From Syntrophaceae bacterium UBA2192 (GTDB taxonomy: Bacteria; Desulfobacterota; Syntrophia; Syntrophales; UBA2192), in assembly GCA_002327315.1 (NCBI GenBank), contig DCVI01000152.1, forward strand, positions 1 to 46,033: a stretch of DNA of 46,033 nucleotides, given 5' to 3'. A model generated the notes under the pieces. The model was not told the DNA's origin. It saw nothing but the letters and a program-made list of their open reading frames with translations, and searched no databases. The stretch's first letter is position 1. Each line of letters begins with the position of its first letter. The position numbers and the translations under genes are program-made. Shown piece by piece: positions 39,915 to 46,033 of this stretch.

Positions 39915-40339
39915 GCGCCGAGCTGGCAGGCCGATATTTTGATCTTCAGCTTCTCGCAGGCCCCGGAAACACGGATCTTGGCGAGTTTGAACTCGCCGGC
40001 AATCCGAAAAATTTCGGCACAGGGCAGCCGGCCGTCGATCAGCGCAGCCCGGATGGAAGCTTCCAGATCTTCGGCAACCGACTCCGCCGGCTGGATGATT
40101 CGGCTGACGGGCGAATATCCGAACAATCCCAGCTGGCATTTGCTCAGGGGAATTTCCAGGATGTCGAGCGCCTGGCCGATTTCAGCCGGGGACAGGTTGA
40201 GTTCACCGGCCGCCTGAAACGCCAGCGGGCAGGTCATCGCCCCATCGACCTTTTTCTTTTTCAACAACTCCGCGACTTCTTTCTTGACGCTCGCCCCGGG
40301 ATGCTTTGCACTATAGTGTTCTTTGTCTTTTCGTGCCAT
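39908..40339 (-). CDS. Internally duplicated small protein, unknown function
   Basis: 143 residues; I do not recognise a named family. After a basic N-terminus (MARKDKEHYSAKHPG), two halves of about 45-50 residues align: GAMTCPLAFQAAGELNL...KCQLGLFG and GRLPCAEIFRIAGEFKL...ACQLGAF, each with a Cys near the start and a terminal C-Q-L-G-x-F. The helical repeats could bind a ligand or metal through the four cysteines, which is inference. The gene is enclosed by opposed nonamer arrays: its stop codon lies inside the left one and the right one begins two bases upstream of its ATG. No canonical ribosome site is visible. Confidence 0.65.
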   Translation of the reverse strand: MARKDKEHYSAKHPGASVKKEVAELLKKKKVDGAMTCPLAFQAAGELNLSPAEIGQALDILEIPLSKCQLGLFGYSPVSRIIQPAESVAEDLEASIRAALIDGRLPCAEIFRIAGEFKLAKIRVSGACEKLKIKISACQLGAF

Positions 40340-40341
40340 AA

Positions 40342-40386
40342 TTTGGTCTATCTCGTCTTTCTGGTCTATTTAGTCTATTTGGTCAG
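40342..40386 (-). repeat. Nonamer array, right flank of the 143-residue gene
   Basis: Units TTTGGTCTA, TCTCGTCTT, TCTGGTCTA, TTTAGTCTA, TTTGGTCAG, the opposite-strand form of the array at 39870. It begins two bases upstream of the gene's ATG, so the array supplies the leader of that gene. Confidence 0.88.
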
Positions 40387-40431
40387 ACCGTTGCGCGGCC
40401 GTGAAGTTGATTGTATAACGTGTATTCTCTT

Positions 40432-40452
40432 CCTTTAGCCTTTAGCCTAGTA
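40432..40452 (-). repeat. Short heptamer array at the ACT-protein stop codon
   Basis: Units CCTTTAG, CCTTTAG, CCTAGTA on the plus strand; the stop codon of the minus-strand ACT gene (40447-40449) is in the last unit. The same words occur at 41027-41040 on the other side of this gene. Confidence 0.7.
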
Positions 40453-40902
40453 TTTAACGTAGTGAAACGGCTCGACCGATGAGAGGGCCTCGTCGTCGAG
40501 CGTCTTGAAGCCCGCCTTTTCGATCAGCTTCTGGGCCTTCGCCGTGTCGTCCACCTCGACGACGAAGATCGCCGTCTTCCAGCTGTCGAGCACGAATCCG
40601 TAAGCGTTGTTGACGTTAATGTTCTCCTTGAAGAGCATCTGCGTGAGCCTGTCGAGCCCGCCCGGCTTGTCCTCGATGATGACGGCGATGACCTCCTTGG
40701 TCGTCGCCATCATCCCGTCCTTCTTGATCGCCTTGGTGGCCTTCTGGGGGTCGTCGACGATGAGGTTGATGACGCCGAAGGTGGCCGTCGTGGCGATTGT
40801 CGTCGCGCGGATGTTCACTTTTTCCTTGCCCAGGATCCGGGTGAGCCTCGCCAGCTGCCCGGGCTTGTTCTCTGCAAAAACGGAGATCTGATGCACGATC
40901 AT
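40447..40902 (-). CDS. Tandem ACT-domain amino-acid-binding protein
   Basis: 151 residues made of two ACT domains: VHQISVFAENKPGQLARLTRILG (residues 3-65 region) and VIAVIIEDKPGGLDRLTQMLF (70-140 region), each with the beta-alpha-beta-beta-alpha-beta pattern and the ligand-contact NKPG/DKPG turn. Stand-alone ACT pairs of this type sense amino acids or aryl acids. They commonly sit next to phenylacetate-CoA-ligase-like genes, as here, often with indolepyruvate oxidoreductase, which is not in this window. It is downstream of the ligase on the same strand, but an array-filled gap of about 175 bases separates them. Confidence 0.85.
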   Translation of the reverse strand: MIVHQISVFAENKPGQLARLTRILGKEKVNIRATTIATTATFGVINLIVDDPQKATKAIKKDGMMATTKEVIAVIIEDKPGGLDRLTQMLFKENINVNNAYGFVLDSWKTAIFVVEVDDTAKAQKLIEKAGFKTLDDEALSSVEPFHYVKY

Positions 40903-40987
40903 TTTGCACCTCTCTTTAATCGAAGCGCCTGCCGGTGATCACGTCATTCACCAAGCAATTACTGGTTCTGGTCACTCGCCACCGGTG

Positions 40988-41068
40988 CAGGCCGCAGTCT
41001 ACAGGCTAAAGGCTGTTAACGTCCTACCTTTAGCCTTTAGCCTGTCGCCTGAAGCCTGGAGCCTGCCG
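40988..41068. repeat. Double-armed heptamer array between the ACT protein and ligase genes
   Basis: Left arm: CAGGCCG, CAGTCTA, CAGGCTA, AAGGCTG (40988-41015). After an 11-base break the right arm is CCTTTAG, CCTTTAG, CCTGTCG, CCTGAAG, CCTGGAG, CCTGCCG (41027-41068). The arms are opposed (AGGCT against AGCCT/TAGCC) and stop ten bases before the ligase stop codon. Confidence 0.85.
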
Positions 41069-41077
41069 CGCAGCGGC

Positions 41078-42376
41078 TCAGTCTTTTCGGTTGTCGATGA
41101 CCCGTACAGCCTTCCCCTCCGTCTTGGGCAGGCTCCCCGGCTCGACGAGTTCGACCTTCGGTGTGATGAGGATGTCGCCCTTCAACTCGTCCGTGATCCG
41201 GCGTTGAAGGCGCTCCAGCTTCAGCAGGTCGCCGTCGAAAAATTCACTTGCGACCTCGACCTTCACGATCATCTCGTCGTTGAACCCCTTGCGCTCCAGG
41301 ATGATCTGGAAGTTCGTCCCCACGCCGGGGACGTCCATGAGCTTCTTCTCGATCTGGATCGGGAAGATGTTGACGCCCTTGAGGATCATCATGTCGTCCG
41401 TGCGGCCCTTGATCCGCTCGATGCGCCGGTGGGTTCGCCCGCACTCGCAGGGGCCGGGGATGATCCGGGTGAGATCCTTCGTCCGATACCGGATAACCGG
41501 CATCCCCTCGCGCAAAAGCGTCGTCATGACGAGCTCGCCCTCTTCGCCGTCCGGAACGGGCTTGAGGGTCTTCGGGTCGAGGATCTCGACAAAGAAGTTG
41601 TCCTCCCAGATGTGCAAGCCGTTCTGGCAGGGGCACTCGAAGGCCACGCCCGGCCCGTTCATCTCGGAGAGGCCATAGGAGTTGAAGGCCTTGTAGCCGT
41701 AAAATTCCTCGATCTTCTTCCGTATCTTCTCCGAGTGCGGCTCGGCGCCGATAAAGGCGATCCGCACCTTCGTGTCCTTCCGCGGGTCGACCTTGAACTC
41801 CTCGAACACGGAGTAAAGGTGAAGGGCGTAACTGGGGATGATGTGAATGACCGTCGTCTCGAAATCCTGCATGAGCTGGATCTGGCGCTTGCTGTTCCCG
41901 GCCCCTGCCGGAATGACGAGGCAGCCGATCCTCTCGGCCCCGTAGTGGAATCCCAGGCCCCCGGTGAAGAGGCCGTAGGTCATCATGTTCTGGAAGACGT
42001 CGGACTTGCGCACGCCCGTCATGTACATGCAGCGGGCCACGAGGTTCGTCCAGGCGTTCAGGTCACTCGCCGTGTGGAAGATGACCGTCGCCCTGCCTGT
42101 CGTGCCCGACGAGGAGTGCATGCGCACGAGTTCCTCTCTCGGCACGGCCAGAAACCCGTAGGGCCAGTTTTCCCGGAGATCGTCCTTCGTCGTGAGAGGA
42201 AGATTGGGCACATCGGCCATCGACTTGAAATCGTCGGGGTTGAACCCCTTTTCCTTGTATACTTTGCCGTAGTGATAGGAGGCTGCGGCCTTCTTGAGGG
42301 TTGCTTTCAGCCGCTCGAACTGGATTGCTTCCAGCTTCTCCCGCGGCATGGTCTCAACTTCTTTTTCCCAGTACAT
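41078..42376 (-). CDS. paaK: Phenylacetate-CoA ligase-like AMP-forming enzyme
   Basis: 432 residues from the ATG at 42376, just after GGAGGATTCGGAG; a longer frame to 42604 only translates a nonamer array and was rejected. Adenylate-forming enzyme: the P-loop is SSSGTTGRATV near residue 95, NSYGLSEMNGPG near 230 is the aromatic/acyl-binding motif, and GELVMTTLLREGMPVIRYRTKDL carries the ATP-contact Asp/Arg. GPCECGRTH gives a Cys/His cluster typical of the family. It activates an aryl acid such as phenylacetate to its CoA thioester, fitting amino-acid fermentation or aromatic degradation. Confidence 0.9.
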   Translation of the reverse strand: MYWEKEVETMPREKLEAIQFERLKATLKKAAASYHYGKVYKEKGFNPDDFKSMADVPNLPLTTKDDLRENWPYGFLAVPREELVRMHSSSGTTGRATVIFHTASDLNAWTNLVARCMYMTGVRKSDVFQNMMTYGLFTGGLGFHYGAERIGCLVIPAGAGNSKRQIQLMQDFETTVIHIIPSYALHLYSVFEEFKVDPRKDTKVRIAFIGAEPHSEKIRKKIEEFYGYKAFNSYGLSEMNGPGVAFECPCQNGLHIWEDNFFVEILDPKTLKPVPDGEEGELVMTTLLREGMPVIRYRTKDLTRIIPGPCECGRTHRRIERIKGRTDDMMILKGVNIFPIQIEKKLMDVPGVGTNFQIILERKGFNDEMIVKVEVASEFFDGDLLKLERLQRRITDELKGDILITPKVELVEPGSLPKTEGKAVRVIDNRKD

Positions 42377-42514
42377 GACTCCGAATCCTCCGTGGCTGAT
42401 GGATGCGGTTTTACCCCTCCCGCGGAATTTTATCAAGTTCATTCTGTGGTGATCCGGGCTTGTTGAAAAGGAAACCGCCCGGCTATAACCTTCCACGAAC
42501 AGACAATTCTTTTT

Positions 42515-42559
42515 GACGAAACAGACGAAACGGACTAAATAGACTAGATAGACCACCAG
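42515..42559 (+). repeat. Nonamer array upstream of the iron alcohol dehydrogenase gene
   Basis: Units GACGAAACA, GACGAAACG, GACTAAATA, GACTAGATA, GACCACCAG, the same family and strand as 39870. It occupies the divergent spacer between paaK and the dehydrogenase gene and ends 14 bases before the latter's ATG. No opposed partner arm is present. Confidence 0.85.
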
Positions 42560-42573
42560 CCGGGAGGCACACC

Positions 42574-43740
42574 ATGCAGAATTTTGTTTTCGAAAACCCC
42601 ACAAAGATCCTCTTCGGGAAAGGCTCCATCGCCAAGATCGGCTCCGAGGTCAAACGCCTCGGTAACCGCGTGCTCATGGTTTACGGGATGGGAAGTGTCC
42701 GGACAAGCGGCGTCTACGAGCAGGTCCTTAATTCCCTCAAGGAGTCAGGCGTGGACATCGTCGAGCTGCCGGGCGTCAAATCGAATCCTCTTCTTTCCAA
42801 GGCAAAGGAAGGCATCGAACTGGCCCGTTCGAAGAAGGTCGACGTCGTCCTCGCCGTGGGCGGAGGGAGCGTCATCGACACGGCCAAGACAATCGCCGCC
42901 GGCGCCAGAGCCGATCACGACCCCTGGGAGTTCTTCGTCTACACGAAACTCGTCAAGGAGGCCCTGCCCGTCCTCGTGGTCCTCACGCTCTCGGCCAGCG
43001 CCTCGGAGATGAACGCCGCGGCCGTCATCACGAAGGATGAAACCTGCCAGAAGTTCAGCGTGCGCAGCCCCCTGATCCAGCCGAAAACGTCGATCCTCGA
43101 CCCGGAGGTCCTCTTTACGCTTACACCGTCCTACACGGCCTACAGTGCCGTCGATATCATCACGCACATGCTCGAGGGGTACTTCACCAACTCGGAGACC
43201 GGCGAGAGCCCCCTGCAGGACCGGATGATCTACGCCTTCATGAGGACTCTCATGGAGGCCACCGAGAAGTCGCTGGCAAATCCGAAGGATTACGACGCGC
43301 GGGCGAATTTCATGTGGTCGGGCACCCTGGCCTTCAACGGCCTCACGACGGCAGGCATGGGCGTCGTGGGATTCCCCGTGCACATGATCGAGCACTCGCT
43401 GTCGGCCCTCTATGACATCGCCCACGGGGCGGGCCTCTCCATCATGCTTCCCGGCTGGATGGCGTGGTCGGCAAAAAAGAACCCGGCTCGATTCGCACGG
43501 CTGGCAAGGGAATTCTTCGGGGTTGCCGAGACGGACGATGCCAAAGCCGCCGCGGCGGGCATCGCGAAACTCAAGGGCTGGTTCGGCTCCATCAAAAGCC
43601 CCGTGTCCCTCAAAGAAGGCGGCATCCCAGAAGGCGATATCGAGAAGATCGCCGACAACGCCGTCGAGCTCGCCCGGACGTGGAAGCTGAAGGACTACAC
43701 GAAAGAAGTGATCGTCGACGTCCTGAACCATTGCCGCTAA
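42574..43740 (+). CDS. Iron-containing alcohol dehydrogenase
   Basis: 388 residues, starting MQNFVFENPTKILFGKGSIAKIG with the ATG seven bases after GGGAGG. NAD(P) is bound at AVGGGSVIDTAKTIAAGA near residue 95. The Fe(II) ligands of the family are visible as D and H in YSAVDIITHMLEGYF near 190, and further His in MIEHSLSALYDIAHGAGLS near 270. The length and overall pattern match the NADH-dependent butanol dehydrogenase (BdhA/YqhD-like) group, which reduces aldehydes or oxidises alcohols in the cytoplasm. The promoter should lie in or near the nonamer-array spacer shared with the divergent paaK gene. Confidence 0.9.
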   Translation: MQNFVFENPTKILFGKGSIAKIGSEVKRLGNRVLMVYGMGSVRTSGVYEQVLNSLKESGVDIVELPGVKSNPLLSKAKEGIELARSKKVDVVLAVGGGSVIDTAKTIAAGARADHDPWEFFVYTKLVKEALPVLVVLTLSASASEMNAAAVITKDETCQKFSVRSPLIQPKTSILDPEVLFTLTPSYTAYSAVDIITHMLEGYFTNSETGESPLQDRMIYAFMRTLMEATEKSLANPKDYDARANFMWSGTLAFNGLTTAGMGVVGFPVHMIEHSLSALYDIAHGAGLSIMLPGWMAWSAKKNPARFARLAREFFGVAETDDAKAAAAGIAKLKGWFGSIKSPVSLKEGGIPEGDIEKIADNAVELARTWKLKDYTKEVIVDVLNHCR

Positions 43741-43754
43741 AGCGGGACAAACAT

Positions 43755-43831
43755 GGAACTGGGAATTGGGTAATGGGTATTTCCTTTCCCGATTCCCATG
43801 TCCCAATACCCAATATCCCAATACCCCAATT
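43755..43831. repeat. Double-armed heptamer array between the dehydrogenase and mobA genes
   Basis: Left arm GGAACTG, GGAATTG, GGTAATG, GGTATTT (43755-43782); right arm CCCGATT, CCCATGT, CCCAATA, CCCAATA and two 8-base slips TCCCAATA, CCCCAATT (43788-43831). The words are opposed and belong to the family at 32232-32315. Confidence 0.85.
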
Positions 43832-43846
43832 ACTGGTCACTCTCTT

Positions 43847-44425
43847 ATGATGACTGGAATCATTCTGGCCGGCGGCCGTGCCAACCGCATGGGGGGCATC
43901 AACAAGGCCTTCATCGAGGTCGGGGGCGAGCGCCTCATCGACCGGACAATGCGGGTTTATCGGGCCCTCTTCGGGGAAATCATCATCTCGACCAACTCGC
44001 CCCTGGAATATCTGGCATTCGACGCCCGGATCGTGACCGACATCCACAGGGGAAAGGGGCCCCTGGGCGGGATCCATGCCGGACTTCTCCACGCAACCTG
44101 CGAGCACGCCTTTGTCTCGGCCTGCGACATGCCGTACCTGAGCGAGGCGTTCATCGGCCACATGATTGCGCAAGCAGATCGTTACGACCTGGTGGTTCCC
44201 GTCACGGCCAACGGCTTCGAATCGCTCCACGCAATTTATTCCCGCAAGTGTTTTCCCGTCATCGAGTCGCAGATCGAGAGTGGCGAGTTGAAGGTTTCCC
44301 ACCTGTTCAAGAAATTCAAGACCCGCGAAATCCCCGTCGACGAGATCCGCCGCTTCGACCCCGAGGGAAAGGTCTTTTCCAACCTCAACCGCCCCGACGA
44401 TTTAAACAAAGTCATCCGTCCTTGA
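43847..44425 (+). CDS. mobA: Molybdenum cofactor guanylyltransferase (MobA-like)
   Basis: 192 residues. Transfers GMP from GTP to molybdopterin, forming the guanine dinucleotide cofactor. The N-terminal GTP loop is ILAGGRANRMGGINKAF, the ribose/metal strand VSACDMPYLS carries the catalytic Asp near residue 95, and NLNRPDDL is the usual C-terminal motif. Two adjacent ATGs (43847 and 43850) are possible starts and no clear ribosome site precedes them, since a heptamer array ends 15 bases upstream. It implies molybdenum or tungsten enzymes of the bis-MGD type in this organism, such as formate dehydrogenases. Confidence 0.9.
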   Translation: MMTGIILAGGRANRMGGINKAFIEVGGERLIDRTMRVYRALFGEIIISTNSPLEYLAFDARIVTDIHRGKGPLGGIHAGLLHATCEHAFVSACDMPYLSEAFIGHMIAQADRYDLVVPVTANGFESLHAIYSRKCFPVIESQIESGELKVSHLFKKFKTREIPVDEIRRFDPEGKVFSNLNRPDDLNKVIRP

Positions 44426-44441
44426 TGCGTAACACTGATTT

Positions 44442-44534
44442 GCTGTCGGCTGCTGGCTGTCGGCGCTTTTCCTCCCAGGTCCGCCTTATCAACCAATTAC
44501 CCAATCAACGAATCACTGCTGCATAGCAGCCGAC
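44442..44534. repeat. Heptamer array with distant inverted partner after mobA
   Basis: Units GCTGTCG, GCTGCTG, GCTGTCG (44442-44462). GTCGGCTGCT at 44446-44455 is perfectly complementary to AGCAGCCGAC at 44525-44534. In between are AT-richer words such as ACCAATTACCCAATC, resembling the family at 32260. No other gene is visible between mobA and the transporter. Confidence 0.65.
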
Positions 44535-44598
44535 CGACCCACCTTCCCATCACTCCGATATTCCAATATTTCAGTAATTTCACGCTCCTATTTTCCAT

Positions 44599-44625
44599 TT
44601 GACAATTCCCCTGAATTCCGATAAT
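44599..44625 (+). promoter_or_regulatory. Possible sigma-70 promoter for the MFS transporter
   Basis: TTGACA (44599-44604), a consensus -35, is followed after 15 bases by GATAAT (44620-44625). The hexamers are good but the spacing is short. The transporter start is about 100 bases further on. Confidence 0.35.
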
Positions 44626-44723
44626 CGTGGCGCGATTTTTTGTTTTTTGATCGAGCGGCGCCAAATAACGTTTTCCATGCATTCATGTTTTGCCTGATTT
44701 ACGTCCAAGGAGGGAGGGTTTAC

Positions 44724-45956
44724 ATGAGCGAGGAGAAACTTTTCGGGATGCCGGCCGAGAAAGGCCGGTGGATGTTTGTCGTACTGGGATTCATCATCAA
44801 CATTTGCCTGGGCAGCGTCTATGCCTACAGCGTATTCAGGGGCCCCGTCGCAAAACTCCTGAACATGAGCGCCACCGAGGCGGGCATGCCCTTCATGGTG
44901 TTCCTGGCACTGTTCGCCACCATGGTGTTCTTCGGCGGCCTGCTTCTAGCCAAACTCGGCCCCAAGATGCTCGGCTGGATCGGCGGGGTCGTCGTCGGGG
45001 TTGGCTGGATCCTGGCAAGCTTCTCCACGAGCGGCACGATGCTGACGATCACCTACGGGTTGATCGGCGGCGGCGGCGTGGGTCTCGCCTACGGCGTGCC
45101 CCTGGCCGTTGCGGGCCGATGGTTCCCCGACAAGCGCGGACTTGCCCTGGGCCTCACGCTCGCCGGCTTCGGCGGCTCGCCCTTCGTCTCGGCCAACGTC
45201 GCGTCGGCCCTCATCAAGGCCGTGGGCCCCATGTCGACGTTCTTCTATATGGGTGTCGCCTTCCTGGTTATCATTCTTGTCTGCTTCATTCCCTACAGGT
45301 TCCCCAAGGACGGCTGGCTCCCCGCCGGATGGAAGCCTCCCGCAGCGGCCGCTGCCAGCGCCGTTGACCTCAACATGGGCGAGATGGCGAAGACCTCCAC
45401 CTTTATGGGGCTCTTCCTGTGCTACATCATCGGCTCTCTCGCGGGGCTCATGGCCATCGGGATCTCCGCCTCCGTTGCCCAGGAAATCATCAAGATCGAT
45501 GCGGCCACGGCGGCAACGCTGGTCGGCGTGTTCGCCATCTTCAACGGGGTGGGGCGGCCGATCTTCGGCGTGCTCACGGACAAGCTCTCACCCAAAATCG
45601 CGGCGCTCATCTCCTTCGTGCTCATCCTGGTCTGCTCGCTGGGCATGCTGATGGCGGGGCCCGGCAGCGTCATGCTCTACACACTGTGTTTCATCGGCTT
45701 CTGGCTCGTGCTCGGCGGATGGCTGGCCATCGCCCCCACGGCGACGACGATCTTCTTCGGCGTGAAGAATTACGCCAAGAACTACGGCCTCGTGTTCTTT
45801 GCCTACGGCCTCGGCGCCATCCTGGGCGGCATCATCGCGGGGCAGGCGAAGGACACCTTCGGCTCCTTCACCTTCGCCTTCTACCCCACGGCGGGCCTGG
45901 CCGTCCTGGGTATCCTGATCGCCCTTGCGATGCTCAAGCCGGTCAAAAAAGCGTAG
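44724..45956 (+). CDS. OFA-family MFS transporter (oxalate/formate antiporter-like)
   Basis: 410 residues from the ATG at 44724 with AAGGAGGGAGGG upstream; a longer frame to 44640 is not conserved. Twelve membrane helices in two halves are separated by a cytoplasmic loop near residues 195-215. The first helix LGFIINICLGSVYAYSVF and VGLAYGVPLAVAGRWFPDKRGLALG (the MFS A-like loop) are typical of the oxalate:formate antiporter family. Substrates of this family are usually small carboxylates such as formate, oxalate or other monocarboxylates. The actual substrate cannot be read from sequence. Confidence 0.87.
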   Translation: MSEEKLFGMPAEKGRWMFVVLGFIINICLGSVYAYSVFRGPVAKLLNMSATEAGMPFMVFLALFATMVFFGGLLLAKLGPKMLGWIGGVVVGVGWILASFSTSGTMLTITYGLIGGGGVGLAYGVPLAVAGRWFPDKRGLALGLTLAGFGGSPFVSANVASALIKAVGPMSTFFYMGVAFLVIILVCFIPYRFPKDGWLPAGWKPPAAAAASAVDLNMGEMAKTSTFMGLFLCYIIGSLAGLMAIGISASVAQEIIKIDAATAATLVGVFAIFNGVGRPIFGVLTDKLSPKIAALISFVLILVCSLGMLMAGPGSVMLYTLCFIGFWLVLGGWLAIAPTATTIFFGVKNYAKNYGLVFFAYGLGAILGGIIAGQAKDTFGSFTFAFYPTAGLAVLGILIALAMLKPVKKA

Positions 45957-45972
45957 GACAGGCGTCCGGTGG

Positions 45973-45991
45973 GACGGGCGTCTCGCCCGTC
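45973..45991 (+). terminator. Hairpin after the MFS transporter gene
   Basis: GACGGGCG, loop TCT, CGCCCGTC: an 8-bp perfect stem 16 bases after the TAG stop. The following bases are A/T-rich (ATCAATATAAT) but not a true T run, so this is a probable rather than a classic terminator. Confidence 0.55.
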
Positions 45992-46033
45992 ATCAATATA
46001 ATCTGCTTGATCGGGATAGGGGGCGGTCGTGAT

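Noticed and set aside
40904..42466. Long plus-strand open frame opposite paaK
   Set aside because: No recognisable motifs; antisense to a well-conserved ligase, and its start lies in a repeat-filled spacer.
42377..42604. N-terminal extension of PaaK containing VVYLVYLV
   Set aside because: This is a translation of the GAC-N-AAATA nonamer array; conserved PaaK sequence and a ribosome site begin at 42376.

Overview
The window looks like a chromosomal segment of a GC-rich Gram-negative anaerobe, most likely a member of the former Deltaproteobacteria (Desulfobacterota; a Syntrophales-like organism is my best guess). The reasons are an outer-membrane apparatus (Wza-type lipoprotein, BamD), a sigma-54-type promoter on an exopolysaccharide operon, a eukaryote-type NADP isocitrate dehydrogenase beside a single-chain aconitase, a PaaK plus ACT-domain pair, a PduO-type cobalamin adenosyltransferase and an OFA-family transporter. 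The taxonomy is inference from gene content only. I recognise no rRNA, tRNA, CRISPR array, insertion sequence or prophage.

Region 1 (1-22 kb) is a large surface-polysaccharide locus. On the minus strand, reading from 19.1 kb leftward, come a Wza-like export lipoprotein, a Wzc-like co-polymerase/tyrosine kinase with an unusual third membrane segment, a 93-residue membrane protein, an O-antigen polymerase/ligase-like protein, a Wzm/Wzt ABC exporter, three glycosyltransferases, a membrane SGNH hydrolase and two methyltransferases. A Wzx-like flippase and another methyltransferase sit on the plus strand, and two more minus-strand glycosyltransferase genes lie at the left edge, one running off it. 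At the right end are an HD-GYP protein with altered signature residues, an ExeA-like ATPase, a low-molecular-weight tyrosine phosphatase (the likely partner of the Wzc kinase) and a PilB/GspE ATPase with an N-terminal GAF domain. The divergent spacer at 19.1-19.4 kb carries a very good sigma-54 site for the wza operon and a weaker one facing the HD-GYP gene.

Region 2 (24.4-46 kb) is housekeeping and metabolic: mutS with a small holin-like membrane protein, aconitase, isocitrate dehydrogenase, rlmN, a crotonase with a dienoyl-CoA-isomerase-like active site, a D-2-hydroxyacid dehydrogenase, a small probable DNA-binding protein with paired operator-like sites, an APH-like/P-loop kinase fusion, bamD, thioredoxin, an MTA/purine nucleoside phosphorylase overlapping a cobalamin adenosyltransferase, an SGNH esterase, a 143-residue internally duplicated protein, an ACT protein and phenylacetate-CoA-ligase-like protein, an iron alcohol dehydrogenase, mobA and an oxalate/formate-type MFS transporter.

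The most striking non-genic signal is a system of degenerate short tandem arrays filling many gene boundaries from 20.46 kb rightward. Most have a strict 7-bp period and three have a 9-bp period. Several word families recur at separate loci. They usually start at, or contain, the stop codon of the adjacent gene, and often occur as two opposed arms around a short spacer that can hold a terminator hairpin. They are absent from the glycosyltransferase half of the window. I regard these arrays, and the 143-residue gene enclosed by two opposed nonamer arrays, as the part of the window most worth following up.
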